From Planctomycetaceae bacterium (GTDB lineage: Bacteria; Planctomycetota; Planctomycetia; Pirellulales; Thermoguttaceae), in NCBI GenBank assembly GCA_031283825.1, contig JAITAZ010000232.1, positions 1 to 8,241 of the forward strand: a stretch of 8,241 bases of DNA, written 5' to 3'. The notes beneath the pieces were generated by a model. That model was not told the DNA's origin, ran no database searches, and worked only from the letters and a program-made list of their open reading frames with translations. This document shows positions 1-6,372 of the stretch, in pieces (the stretch's first letter is position 1; the number at the start of each line of letters is the position of its first letter). A program made the translations under genes and the position numbers.

Positions 1-23
1 GGTTAGCATTTCCCCAACAACGT

Positions 24-155
24 CGCCCTGTAAGGGCAGCGGAATTTTTTAATGAATATGGTATGGTGAATATAGTAAATATGGTCAACAATATTGTTTG
101 TTAATATTTGTAACGAATAGTCGTAATAATTTTTTTCCGCTGCCCTTTCAGGGCG
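24..155. repeat. Inverted-repeat (MITE-like) element, 132 bp
   Basis: Two arms at 24-44 and 135-155 are inverted copies of each other with a single mismatch over 21 bases. Each arm also contains its own small hairpin, GCCCT/AGGGC with a 3-base loop (25-37 and 142-154). The 90 bases between them are AT-rich with no credible reading frame; a perfect 12-bp palindrome AACAATATTGTT sits at 87-98. No target-site duplication is visible next to the arms. This looks like a non-autonomous palindromic repeat or two REP-like units in opposite orientation. The repeat structure is seen directly; mobility is inference. Confidence 0.6.
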
Positions 156-170
156 ATCCGTTTGGGGGTC

Positions 171-201
171 TTTTAACCCACCGCGTTGCGGTGGGTTAAA
201 A
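171..201. repeat. Perfect 14-bp-stem hairpin
   Basis: TTTTAACCCACCGC is followed by a GTT loop and the exact reverse complement of the stem. It lies between two copies of the GCCCT/AGGGC unit (142-154 and 209-221) and 246 bp beyond the secA stop codon. The stem starts with four T and ends with four A, so it could act as a weak bidirectional terminator. Neither strand carries a clean U-run after the stem, so I treat it first as a repetitive palindrome. Confidence 0.6.
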
Positions 202-202
202 C

Positions 203-222
203 TCCGTTGCCCTTTCAGGGCG
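203..222 (+). repeat. Third copy of the GCCCTTTCAGGGC palindrome unit
   Basis: These 20 bases match 136-155 in direct orientation with one mismatch (TCCGTTG here, TCCGCTG there) and hold the same GCCCT/AGGGC hairpin. With the arm at 24-44 this makes three copies within 200 bp, which marks it as a REP-like dispersed unit rather than a chance palindrome. Confidence 0.65.
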
Positions 223-243
223 TAGGATTTTTGTTCCTTGCGT

Positions 244-369
244 GTGAACGATTACCGTTAAACCAACAGTAGAGACGCAATGCTTTGCGTCTCTATCGGT
301 GAGCTTTTGATCGAACAATAGAGACGCAAGGCATTGCGTCTCTACATTTGTTAATTTGTAACTGTTCAC
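244..369. repeat. 126-bp inverted-repeat element containing two hairpins
   Basis: The ends GTGAACGATTAC (244-255) and GTAACTGTTCAC (358-369) are inverted copies matching at 10 of 12 positions. Between them lie two related palindromes. At 270-295 TAGAGACGCAA pairs with TTGCGTCTCTA around a TGCT loop; at 319-344 the same 11-bp stem surrounds a GGCA loop. Both are preceded by AACA(G/A). Palindromes of this TAGAGACGCAA type are, as I recall, common dispersed intergenic repeats in cyanobacteria and some other bacteria. The nested arrangement is seen in the sequence; treating it as one element is inference. Because it lies just past secA, the secA transcript could fold here. Confidence 0.55.
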
Positions 370-383
370 GGTTTTTAAATATT

Positions 384-422
384 GTAACTATTCTGTAGGC
401 AGTTTAGGCGGTTATTGATCAG
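384..422 (+). repeat. Diverged copy of the repeat upstream of trpB
   Basis: GTAACTATTCTGTAGGC at 384-400, then ATTGATCAG at 414-422, correspond in order to the reverse complement of 6547-6576, where the spacer between the two blocks is 4 bases instead of 13. Its first 10 bases also resemble the arm at 358-369 (TTGTAACTGTTC at 356-367 against TTGTAACTATTC at 382-393). It lies 26 bases from the secA stop codon. The shared blocks point to a common dispersed repeat family in this genome. Confidence 0.5.
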
Positions 423-447
423 TCAGTTAGCAATAGCGTAACATGAG

Positions 448-3400
448 TTAGTTATTTTTCCCATGACAATTTTTATATTTTTTTCCGCTTCCGCAGGGGC
501 ATGGGGAGTTGCGTCCGATGTGAGGTTCGCGATTTCTGATCGGAGTTTGCTTTTGATCGCTTGTCTGAACTTGATCCGCATGTTCTGCGTCTTTACTTCT
601 TGCCGTGCTTTTTTCCTCTATAACTTTTGCCGTAGTTGAATTCGCCTCTACCTCTTCATGCACCGCACTCGATTCAGACCACACTGAATCTACAAAACCT
701 TGATCCATCTGCTCAACCCTGAAAACTAAATCCGTAACCTGCGTATAAACTGAATCCCACATCTCCCTAAATAATTTCATTCCATCCCGCTTATACGCGA
801 CCTTCGGGTCTTCCTGAGCATAACCCCTCAACCCAATACTCGACCGCAAATGATCCATCACCAACAAATGATCCTTCCACGTAACATCTAAAATTCGCAG
901 AATCAACGCTCTCTCCATGTTTCTCATTTCTGGATTATATCTGTCTTCAATCAACGAACATATTCTGTCTTCCAATTCTGCGATCTCCCAGCTCAAGATC
1001 GATTCTGCCGTCAAACCTCCGTATAACTCGCCGGCAAATTCATTATTCGCCCACACAATGAAATCAGTCAGATACGAATCATTTTGAATTTTCTCATTTT
1101 TCTCGATTTTCTTTTTCTGCACGTTTACGTCTTTTACCGACGTATATTTTCCTGCATACCGCGCTGGTTGCTTCGCTACGCTTCTTGCCGCAAATTTTGA
1201 ACCTGCGAAATTTTTACCGCCAGACGAATTCGCCAAAACATCAGCCGCTAAACGCTTCCGCAACTTTTCGGGATCAATTTCATTATGACGTAATAAATCA
1301 TCAAGCCGACGCCGCAACTCCAAATAAAGCTCAGGCACGCGATCCGACGCAACCCGACTCTTCGCAAACATCAGACTCTCAATCTCGCTCCTCTGAAGAT
1401 TCTTTAATTCTTCCAATTCAAATTTGACATTAAATCTCCATCTCGCCCAATCAACCAACGGCTCGCGATCATACCTACGCCCCGTCTGATCCTTAATCGT
1501 ATAATGTTGTAATCCGGCTACAACAGGAAATTGAACTTCCTTCTCGCGATATTTCTCATACGTTAATTGTCTCAATCGCTCGATGAATACAGATTTGTCA
1601 GAATCTATCAAGTCTGAAAAATCAGCTCCAATACCGAACTTTTGCTTTATCCACGAAATCGCCATTTTCATTCCATAGCCTTTCGCAAGCAACTCTGCGC
1701 CCTCCGACAAATCGACGCTCGAAATAAATTTACGCGCCTTTTCGATCAATACTTCAGCTAGTTCGTCGTAAGGAATCCGTTTTAAGTCTCGGTCGGTATA
1801 ACGAGTTTTCCAACGTGAATTCGACCAGTTAGCCAACGCTTGCCAATTCTGTTCCGCCTCCTCAATATCGTCTGCAACATTTTCTTCAATCGCTTCTAAA
1901 ACCTCCGACGACGCTTTTCTCATCACCGAATCAATCGCGAATTCCTGCGCCGCCTCAAACGCCATCCCGCGAAAATCACGCGCATCAAATTCAACCCCAA
2001 ACAGACTTCCCGCCCACGCCGCAAACGACGCCTCCTCGTAATCCTTGTCAAGAAATTGACCCAAATGAACGTTGATCTCCTCGTCGATCATTTCAAGAAT
2101 TAACTCTTTCGTATTCGCGCCGTCGAGTATTCTCTGACGATAACCGTAAACGCTTTTACGCTGAAAATCCATTACTTCGTCGTACTCTAACAGATTTTTC
2201 CGAATATCGAAATTACGCTCTTCGACTTTTCGTTGCGCGCCTTCGATTCTGCGGTTAATCATTTTGAACTCAATCGGTTCGTCGCCGATTCCGAATGTCG
2301 TCATAATTCGCTTGAACCAATCGCCGCCAAAAATTCGTAGCAAGTCGTCTTCAAAAGAAACGTAAAATCGGCTAGTTCCGGGATCGCCTTGACGTCCAGT
2401 TCGTCCGCGTAACTGTAAATCGATTCGTCTTGCCTCGTGCCGTTCCGAACCGATAATATGCAAACCGCCCATTGCTCGTACTTCATCGCCTTCTACTTTC
2501 ATGTTTTCGCGTTTTTCGATTTCTTCGACTAGATTTGTCCACACGTCTCTTGGCACTTCCAGACGAGTCGGATAATCATTTTGCAAGATACTCCACGTCA
2601 TCGCTTCAGGATTTCCGCCGAGAATAATATCCGTACCGCGCCCCGCCATATTTGTAGCGATAGTTACGGCATATTTACGACCGGCTTGAGCGATAATCTC
2701 CGCTTCACGCTGATGATGCTTCGCGTTCAAAACTTGATGATTTATTCCTTTCATGTCGAGCATAGTTGAGACAAGCTCGCTCTTTTCAATCGACACTGTT
2801 CCGACAAGAATCGGACGACCTTTACGAAAAATATTTTTTATATCTTTTTTCCAAAACCATTCTGGTTGTTTGATTCCTTTGGGCATAAATTCGATTCGGT
2901 CGTTTTCTTCGCGAATAATCGTACCGATTACTTCGTTGCTTTCGTCGCCGCGTAAATCGAGAATATCCCATTTGTGGATTCGTTCAATTGCATCGACAAT
3001 CGCTTTAAATTTTTGCTGTTCCGTTTTGTAAACGACATCGGGATAATTTATTCTTCGCAGCGGTTTATTAGTTGGAATTGCAATTACATCAAGACGATAT
3101 ATTTTCAGAAATTCCGACGCTTCGGTCATACCGGTTCCGGTCATGCCGGAGATTTTGTCATACAGCTTGAAGAAATTTTGCAAAGTGATTGTTGCTAAAG
3201 TTTGATTTTCTTCTTTGACTCTCACGTGTTCTTTTGCTTCGACCGCTTGATGTAACCCATCGCTCCAGTGTCGTCCGGGCATTGCTCGACCGGTGAATTC
3301 GTCAACTATTACAATCTCTTCGCCGTCGATCATGTAATTTACGTCGCGTTTGTAGAGATGATGAGCTTTTAAGGCGTTATCGATCAAATGGGGCCATTCC

Positions 3401-4344
3401 ATATTTCCGGCGGTGTAGAATGATTCGACGCCGACTAATTTTTCTGCGTGTCTTACTCCGGCGTCGGTTAGATTTGTAGTGTGATCTTTTTCGTTTACTT
3501 CAAAATCGACTCCTTTTATCAACTGAATAGCAATTTTATCAGCATGACTATATTTCGTTATATCGCCGTGAGCTGGACCGGCGATAATTAACGGAGTTCG
3601 CGCTTCGTCGATTAAGATATTGTCAACTTCGTCGATAATTGCGTAGTGGAGTTTTCCTTGAACTTGTTGGTAGTGCGATGCGTATTTGTTATCTTCTTTT
3701 GCTGCGAATTTCATGTTATCGCGTAAGTAGTCGAAACCGAATTCGTTATTTGTGCCGTAGGTGATATCGCATTGGTATGCTTTTTGTCGGTCATCGGGTT
3801 CCATGTTGCTTTGAATTGCGCCGACAGTTATTCCGAGAGAAATATATAGAGGTCCCATCCATTCCATATCGCGTCGGGCGAGGTAGTCGTTGACTGTAAC
3901 GACATGAACGCCTTGACCAGTTAGAGCATTAAGATATGCCGGCAAAGTTGCAACTAGAGTTTTACCTTCGCCCGTTACCATTTCAGCGATTGCGCCGCTG
4001 TGCAGTACAATTCCGCCCATGAGTTGGACATCGTAATGACGCAATCCCAAGACTCGTCGTCCGGCTTCTCGGCAAACTGCAAAAGCTTCAATGAGAATAT
4101 CGTCGAGTGTTTCACCTTTAGCGAGACGTTCTTTAAATTCGTTTGTTTTGGCTTTGAGTTCGTCGTCGGACAGGTTTATCATTGCGGGTTCGAGTTCGTT
4201 GATCGCGTCGATTTTGGGTTGAAGTTGACGTATATATCGAGCATTCGCCGCGCCGAACATGGACGTAATTGTACGTTCAATCCATCTTGTAATGGATGTA
4301 AAAAAATCGCCTACCGAGTAAAATGCATCTTCAAAAAAAGACAT
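448..4344 (-). CDS. secA: Protein translocase subunit SecA
   Basis: SecA is the cytoplasmic motor ATPase that drives preproteins through the SecYEG channel. In numbering from the chosen ATG: Walker A GEGKT at 125-129, DEVD at 238-241 followed by DEART, the preprotein-crosslinking domain at about 215-370, NBD2 motifs NMAGRGTDI (565-573) and RGRTGRQGD (646-654), scaffold helix VEERNFDIRKNLLEYD (707-722), GLRGYAQEDP (1171-1180), and a C-terminal zinc motif with Cys1282, Cys1284, Cys1293 and His1294. At 1,298 residues it is about 400 longer than E. coli SecA. The excess lies in an insert at about 458-507, a wing region enlarged from about 744 to 1138, and a low-complexity C-terminal linker. The frame stays open upstream to a TTG at 4425, but that extension is AT-driven and the ATG at 4344 fits SecA N-termini. 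No strong ribosome site: an AGG lies 15 bases upstream. All ATPase motifs are intact. Confidence 0.96.
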   Translation of the reverse strand: MSFFEDAFYSVGDFFTSITRWIERTITSMFGAANARYIRQLQPKIDAINELEPAMINLSDDELKAKTNEFKERLAKGETLDDILIEAFAVCREAGRRVLGLRHYDVQLMGGIVLHSGAIAEMVTGEGKTLVATLPAYLNALTGQGVHVVTVNDYLARRDMEWMGPLYISLGITVGAIQSNMEPDDRQKAYQCDITYGTNNEFGFDYLRDNMKFAAKEDNKYASHYQQVQGKLHYAIIDEVDNILIDEARTPLIIAGPAHGDITKYSHADKIAIQLIKGVDFEVNEKDHTTNLTDAGVRHAEKLVGVESFYTAGNMEWPHLIDNALKAHHLYKRDVNYMIDGEEIVIVDEFTGRAMPGRHWSDGLHQAVEAKEHVRVKEENQTLATITLQNFFKLYDKISGMTGTGMTEASEFLKIYRLDVIAIPTNKPLRRINYPDVVYKTEQQKFKAIVDAIERIHKWDILDLRGDESNEVIGTIIREENDRIEFMPKGIKQPEWFWKKDIKNIFRKGRPILVGTVSIEKSELVSTMLDMKGINHQVLNAKHHQREAEIIAQAGRKYAVTIATNMAGRGTDIILGGNPEAMTWSILQNDYPTRLEVPRDVWTNLVEEIEKRENMKVEGDEVRAMGGLHIIGSERHEARRIDLQLRGRTGRQGDPGTSRFYVSFEDDLLRIFGGDWFKRIMTTFGIGDEPIEFKMINRRIEGAQRKVEERNFDIRKNLLEYDEVMDFQRKSVYGYRQRILDGANTKELILEMIDEEINVHLGQFLDKDYEEASFAAWAGSLFGVEFDARDFRGMAFEAAQEFAIDSVMRKASSEVLEAIEENVADDIEEAEQNWQALANWSNSRWKTRYTDRDLKRIPYDELAEVLIEKARKFISSVDLSEGAELLAKGYGMKMAISWIKQKFGIGADFSDLIDSDKSVFIERLRQLTYEKYREKEVQFPVVAGLQHYTIKDQTGRRYDREPLVDWARWRFNVKFELEELKNLQRSEIESLMFAKSRVASDRVPELYLELRRRLDDLLRHNEIDPEKLRKRLAADVLANSSGGKNFAGSKFAARSVAKQPARYAGKYTSVKDVNVQKKKIEKNEKIQNDSYLTDFIVWANNEFAGELYGGLTAESILSWEIAELEDRICSLIEDRYNPEMRNMERALILRILDVTWKDHLLVMDHLRSSIGLRGYAQEDPKVAYKRDGMKLFREMWDSVYTQVTDLVFRVEQMDQGFVDSVWSESSAVHEEVEANSTTAKVIEEKSTARSKDAEHADQVQTSDQKQTPIRNREPHIGRNSPCPCGSGKKYKNCHGKNN

Positions 4345-4574
4345 AAAATTAAGACTTAACCTGTTAAAATAAAATTTCAATCTAAAATTGAAAATTAAGG
4401 AATAATAAGGAAATAATGCGAACAAGTTTTCTGAACTATGACATGCGGAATTAAATAAGAAATCGCATAAATCCCATAAACCCTACAAATCCCCGTTCAG
4501 ATAATTAGGCGTAACATTGTAATATCGAATTTAATTCTTGCAATCCTGACAGACAGAATCTTGCAAGAGTGCTG

Positions 4575-4602
4575 TTGACAAAATTATTTTTATAACTATT
4601 TT
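4575..4602 (+). promoter_or_regulatory. Candidate sigma70-type promoter for the membrane-protein gene
   Basis: A perfect TTGACA (4575-4580) is followed after 16 bases by TATTTT (4597-4602), about 100 bases before the ATG at 4706. The directly repeated TCTTGCAA lies just upstream and could bind a regulator. The -10 match is partial, and in DNA this AT-rich such matches occur by chance, so this is a tentative call. Confidence 0.3.
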
Positions 4603-4660
4603 TTGTAACCTTGATGAATATATTTTCGTAATCATTCGGATTGTTCCCTTTACTCGATTA

Positions 4661-4690
4661 CTCCTTTTATTCCTTTTTATTCCTTTTGGT
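4661..4690 (+). repeat. Pyrimidine-rich tandem decamer, three imperfect units
   Basis: CTCCTTTTAT, TCCTTTTTAT and TCCTTTTGGT follow one another directly and end 15 bases before the ATG at 4706. The tract would lie in the 5' leader of that gene. Read on the other strand it gives AAAAGGAG, which mimics a ribosome-binding site, but no convincing gene follows it there. Confidence 0.45.
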
Positions 4691-4705
4691 AATTTATCCA
4701 ATCGA

Positions 4706-5452
4706 ATGTTCAAAAAAGCGTATTTAACATTTATTAATTTTTGTTTTTTTGTTATTCCAATATTTATTGTATTGGTGTTGTGGATTTTTTCGATTTGGAT
4801 TAGTATTATTTTTGGTACGAATAATCCAGAGACGATAGATCGCGTTACGTTGATTCGTCAAATTCAGTTGCGTGATTTTCGTCAACTTTCGCCGAAAATG
4901 CTTGATCGGATTACGAATCGCGTCGAGTTAGAGTTTGGAATAGATTCAAAAGAAAAGCCTAAGTTTGAATTTTCTCCGACGGTGAAACGAATCATTTTGC
5001 TTTTCCAGAATCATGATCCGACCAAGTTGCCTCCGCCGTCAGAGCAGTTATCGCGATGCGAGCGTAATTTGCAGATTATCGCGAAAGTCAGATTTTTCCA
5101 GTGGATGGAGATGGTAGAATCAACAAAAACAAACGAAACAAGAAAGTCAAAAGCCGAACGCGACGCGGTCATGGAGAAAATAATCGCCGAGTTGAAATAT
5201 TGGGATAGCGTATATCGTCAATTTCTAGAAGCCATAAATCTGCCGCAACCTACAATTCAAGAAGCGTTAGAACAGATGGAGAATCTTGTAAACGAATTTA
5301 AAAGAAACGAATCGCCAGAACAAATTGAAAGAATAGAAAATTTCAAATGCGAACTTATCGCAAGATGTACTCAACAAGAAATCAAAAAAGCCGTCAAGGA
5401 AATTACAAACGCCTTTGATATATTTTTCAAACCGCAACCCAAGAAAAAATAG
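4706..5452 (+). CDS. Uncharacterised N-terminally anchored membrane protein
   Basis: This 248-residue protein opens with a short Lys-containing stretch (MFKK) and one long hydrophobic segment at about residues 8-36. The rest is hydrophilic, highly charged and predicted mostly helical, ending in PQPKKK. It therefore looks like a single-span protein with a soluble domain; whether that domain faces the cytoplasm or periplasm is not clear. Recognisable stretches include LSPKMLDRITNRVELEFG (61-78), CERNLQIIAKVRFFQWM (118-134) and YWDSVYRQFL (165-174). I recall similar unnamed planctomycete proteins but no function. It starts 361 bp from secA and diverges from it, so any link with secretion is only positional. 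The start is the first ATG that includes the whole hydrophobic segment; no Shine-Dalgarno site is seen. Codon use shifts from G/T-rich at the 5' part to A-rich after about 5100. I do not assign a function. Confidence 0.8.
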   Translation: MFKKAYLTFINFCFFVIPIFIVLVLWIFSIWISIIFGTNNPETIDRVTLIRQIQLRDFRQLSPKMLDRITNRVELEFGIDSKEKPKFEFSPTVKRIILLFQNHDPTKLPPPSEQLSRCERNLQIIAKVRFFQWMEMVESTKTNETRKSKAERDAVMEKIIAELKYWDSVYRQFLEAINLPQPTIQEALEQMENLVNEFKRNESPEQIERIENFKCELIARCTQQEIKKAVKEITNAFDIFFKPQPKKK

Positions 5453-5474
5453 TAACCGTTCACGGTTTTTTAAA
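5452..5474 (+). repeat. Dispersed GTAACCGTTCACGG repeat copy
   Basis: This copy begins on the last base of the preceding gene's stop codon and matches 358-379 near secA with one substitution and one extra T. Its core CCGTTCACGG is itself a short palindrome. An inverted, shorter copy of the same core lies at 244-255. Two long near-identical stretches 5 kb apart, both right after a gene, suggest a small dispersed repeat. Confidence 0.5.
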
Positions 5475-5574
5475 AAACTATATTATTGTCCCTTGAGTCG
5501 CCAATAATCCCGATTTCAAACAACGTCGTCCCTAAGTTCCTAATGTTCCTTTTGTCCCTAAAAAAACAATACGT

Positions 5575-5604
5575 ATTCATCAAAATTCATCAAAATTCAT
5601 CAAA
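5575..5604 (+). repeat. Tandem decamer ATTCATCAAA, three perfect copies
   Basis: Three identical 10-base units lie head to tail with no spacer, about 100 bases before the ATG of the CBM9-like gene. The array is too short and has no spacers, so it is not a CRISPR. The 10-base period is close to one helical turn; slippage is the simplest origin. Confidence 0.7.
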
Positions 5605-5634
5605 AAAATCCTCCAAAAACCATGTTTAAAAAAT

Positions 5635-5655
5635 AATTCCGAATTCCGAATTCCG
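5635..5655 (+). repeat. Tandem heptamer AATTCCG, three perfect copies
   Basis: Three identical 7-base units are followed by a partial fourth (AATTT). They resemble the short tandemly repeated heptanucleotides known from cyanobacteria and other bacteria. They lie 49 bases before the ATG at 5704, so copy-number change could alter the leader of that gene; this is inference. Confidence 0.7.
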
Positions 5656-5703
5656 AATTTTCCTTTCCTTCCCATTTCAATATTTTGAGTTTTTAACAAT
5701 TTC

Positions 5704-6372
5704 ATGCTTACTCAGAAGCGTTTTTTATTTCGGTTTAAGATTCCGTGCGATTATATTGAGTTTGGCAAAGAGCTTGACGAGTCGTATCGTTTGCCGGATT
5801 TATCGATATTGGAATTATCGTCTGATGAATCTGGTATAAGGGTGTCGGGATTAAATTCTTTTCTTGATTTTCGGGTTGGCTGGAATGAGCGCGGACTTTT
5901 ATTGGCGGTGATTGTTAAGGGGAAGCGTCAATCTCTTTGGTGTAAGTCAGCGTTTCCGAATGAGAGCGACGGGCTACAGATTTGTATCGACACGAGGGAT
6001 GTAAAAGATATACATCGGGCGACGCGATTTTGTCATCGTCTTATTTTTTTGCCGATGGTAAATGATGGAAGTCGTTCTGACCCGTGTGCGTTTTGGTTTC
6101 CGATTCACAGGGCGAAAGCTCATCCGAATCCGATTGACGCGAAGAAAATAAAGTTGACAAATAAAATTTTCGCCGGAGGTTACGAGTTAAAAATTTTCGT
6201 GCCGCAAGACGTCTTAACGGGATTTGATCCGGTAGAGTATCCGTCGATGGGATTTCATTTTGTGGTAATGGATCGTGAACTTGGCAACAAGTATTTTATT
6301 GTAGAACCTCCTTTCCCATACGATTACGACCCAAGTTTATGGGGAACGCTATTATTGCGAAGACAGAAATAG
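5704..6372 (+). CDS. CBM9-like / DOMON-type domain protein of unknown function
   Basis: This 222-residue protein looks like a single beta-sandwich of the carbohydrate-binding-module-9 type over almost its whole length. Key stretches are FLDFRVGWNERGLLLAV (53-69), SDGLQICIDTRD (88-99), FCHRLIFLP (109-117), LTGFDP (171-176), MDRELG (189-194) and DPSLWGTL (209-216), the last being a typical closing strand of such domains. I recall close relatives as conserved single-domain hypothetical proteins in planctomycetes. No signal peptide or membrane segment is visible, so it is probably cytoplasmic or exported by another route, which is odd if it binds extracellular glycans. No catalytic residues can be named; ligand binding is a family-based guess. 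The ATG fits the domain start; there is no clear Shine-Dalgarno site. Third positions change from G/T-rich to A/C-rich near codon 195 (about 6290). Confidence 0.82.
   Translation: MLTQKRFLFRFKIPCDYIEFGKELDESYRLPDLSILELSSDESGIRVSGLNSFLDFRVGWNERGLLLAVIVKGKRQSLWCKSAFPNESDGLQICIDTRDVKDIHRATRFCHRLIFLPMVNDGSRSDPCAFWFPIHRAKAHPNPIDAKKIKLTNKIFAGGYELKIFVPQDVLTGFDPVEYPSMGFHFVVMDRELGNKYFIVEPPFPYDYDPSLWGTLLLRRQK

Larger units (their letters stand above)
4345..4705. other. Divergent intergenic region between secA and the membrane-protein gene
   Basis: This 361-bp AT-rich spacer must hold the promoters of both flanking genes, which are transcribed apart. Visible structures are a palindrome TTAACCTGTTAA (4356-4367), 11 bases before the secA ATG; a 7-bp hairpin TTTCAAT/ATTGAAA (4375-4393) in the secA leader; a direct repeat of TCTTGCAA (4536-4543 and 4559-4566); and a T/C-rich tract of three 10-base units at 4661-4690. 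A 60-codon minus-strand frame with a TTG start (4531-4713) crosses this spacer and overlaps the next gene's start; I do not consider it real. Confidence 0.6.
5453..5703. other. Intergenic region with short tandem repeats
   Basis: This 251-bp gap is AT-rich and holds no gene. Two tandem arrays are visible. The decamer ATTCATCAAA occurs three times without change at 5575-5604, and the heptamer AATTCCG occurs three times at 5635-5655. A C/T/A-rich stretch at 5481-5560 contains AACAACGTCG (5519-5528), which is also present at 16-25. No terminator hairpin with a U-run was found after the upstream gene, and no clear promoter before the downstream gene. Confidence 0.55.

Noticed and set aside
171..201. 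Intrinsic terminator of secA
   Set aside because: The stem is strong but no U-run follows on the secA strand, it is 246 bp past the stop codon, and it sits among repeat units; kept only as a palindrome.
1..447. Remnant transposase or small gene in the repeat-rich left end
   Set aside because: Stops are frequent in all frames and no peptide resembles a transposase or other family.
4000..4359. 119-codon plus-strand frame antisense to the secA 5' end, with several Cys and Phe
   Set aside because: Antisense to conserved SecA sequence; its length follows from secA codon bias and no family is recognised.
4345..4425. 27-residue N-terminal extension of SecA from a TTG start
   Set aside because: The extra residues are Phe/Tyr/Leu/Asn-rich from AT-rich leader DNA, and the ATG at 4344 begins at a normal SecA N-terminus.
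4531..4713. Minus-strand frame of 60 codons in the divergent spacer, with an AAAAGGAG stretch inside it
   Set aside because: It starts with TTG, overlaps the start of the 4706 gene, has a lysine/isoleucine-rich composition expected from AT-rich DNA, and the purine tract lies within the frame rather than before a start codon.
5575..5655. Possible CRISPR-like repeats
   Set aside because: Units of 10 and 7 bases are contiguous with no spacers, so they are simple tandem repeats.
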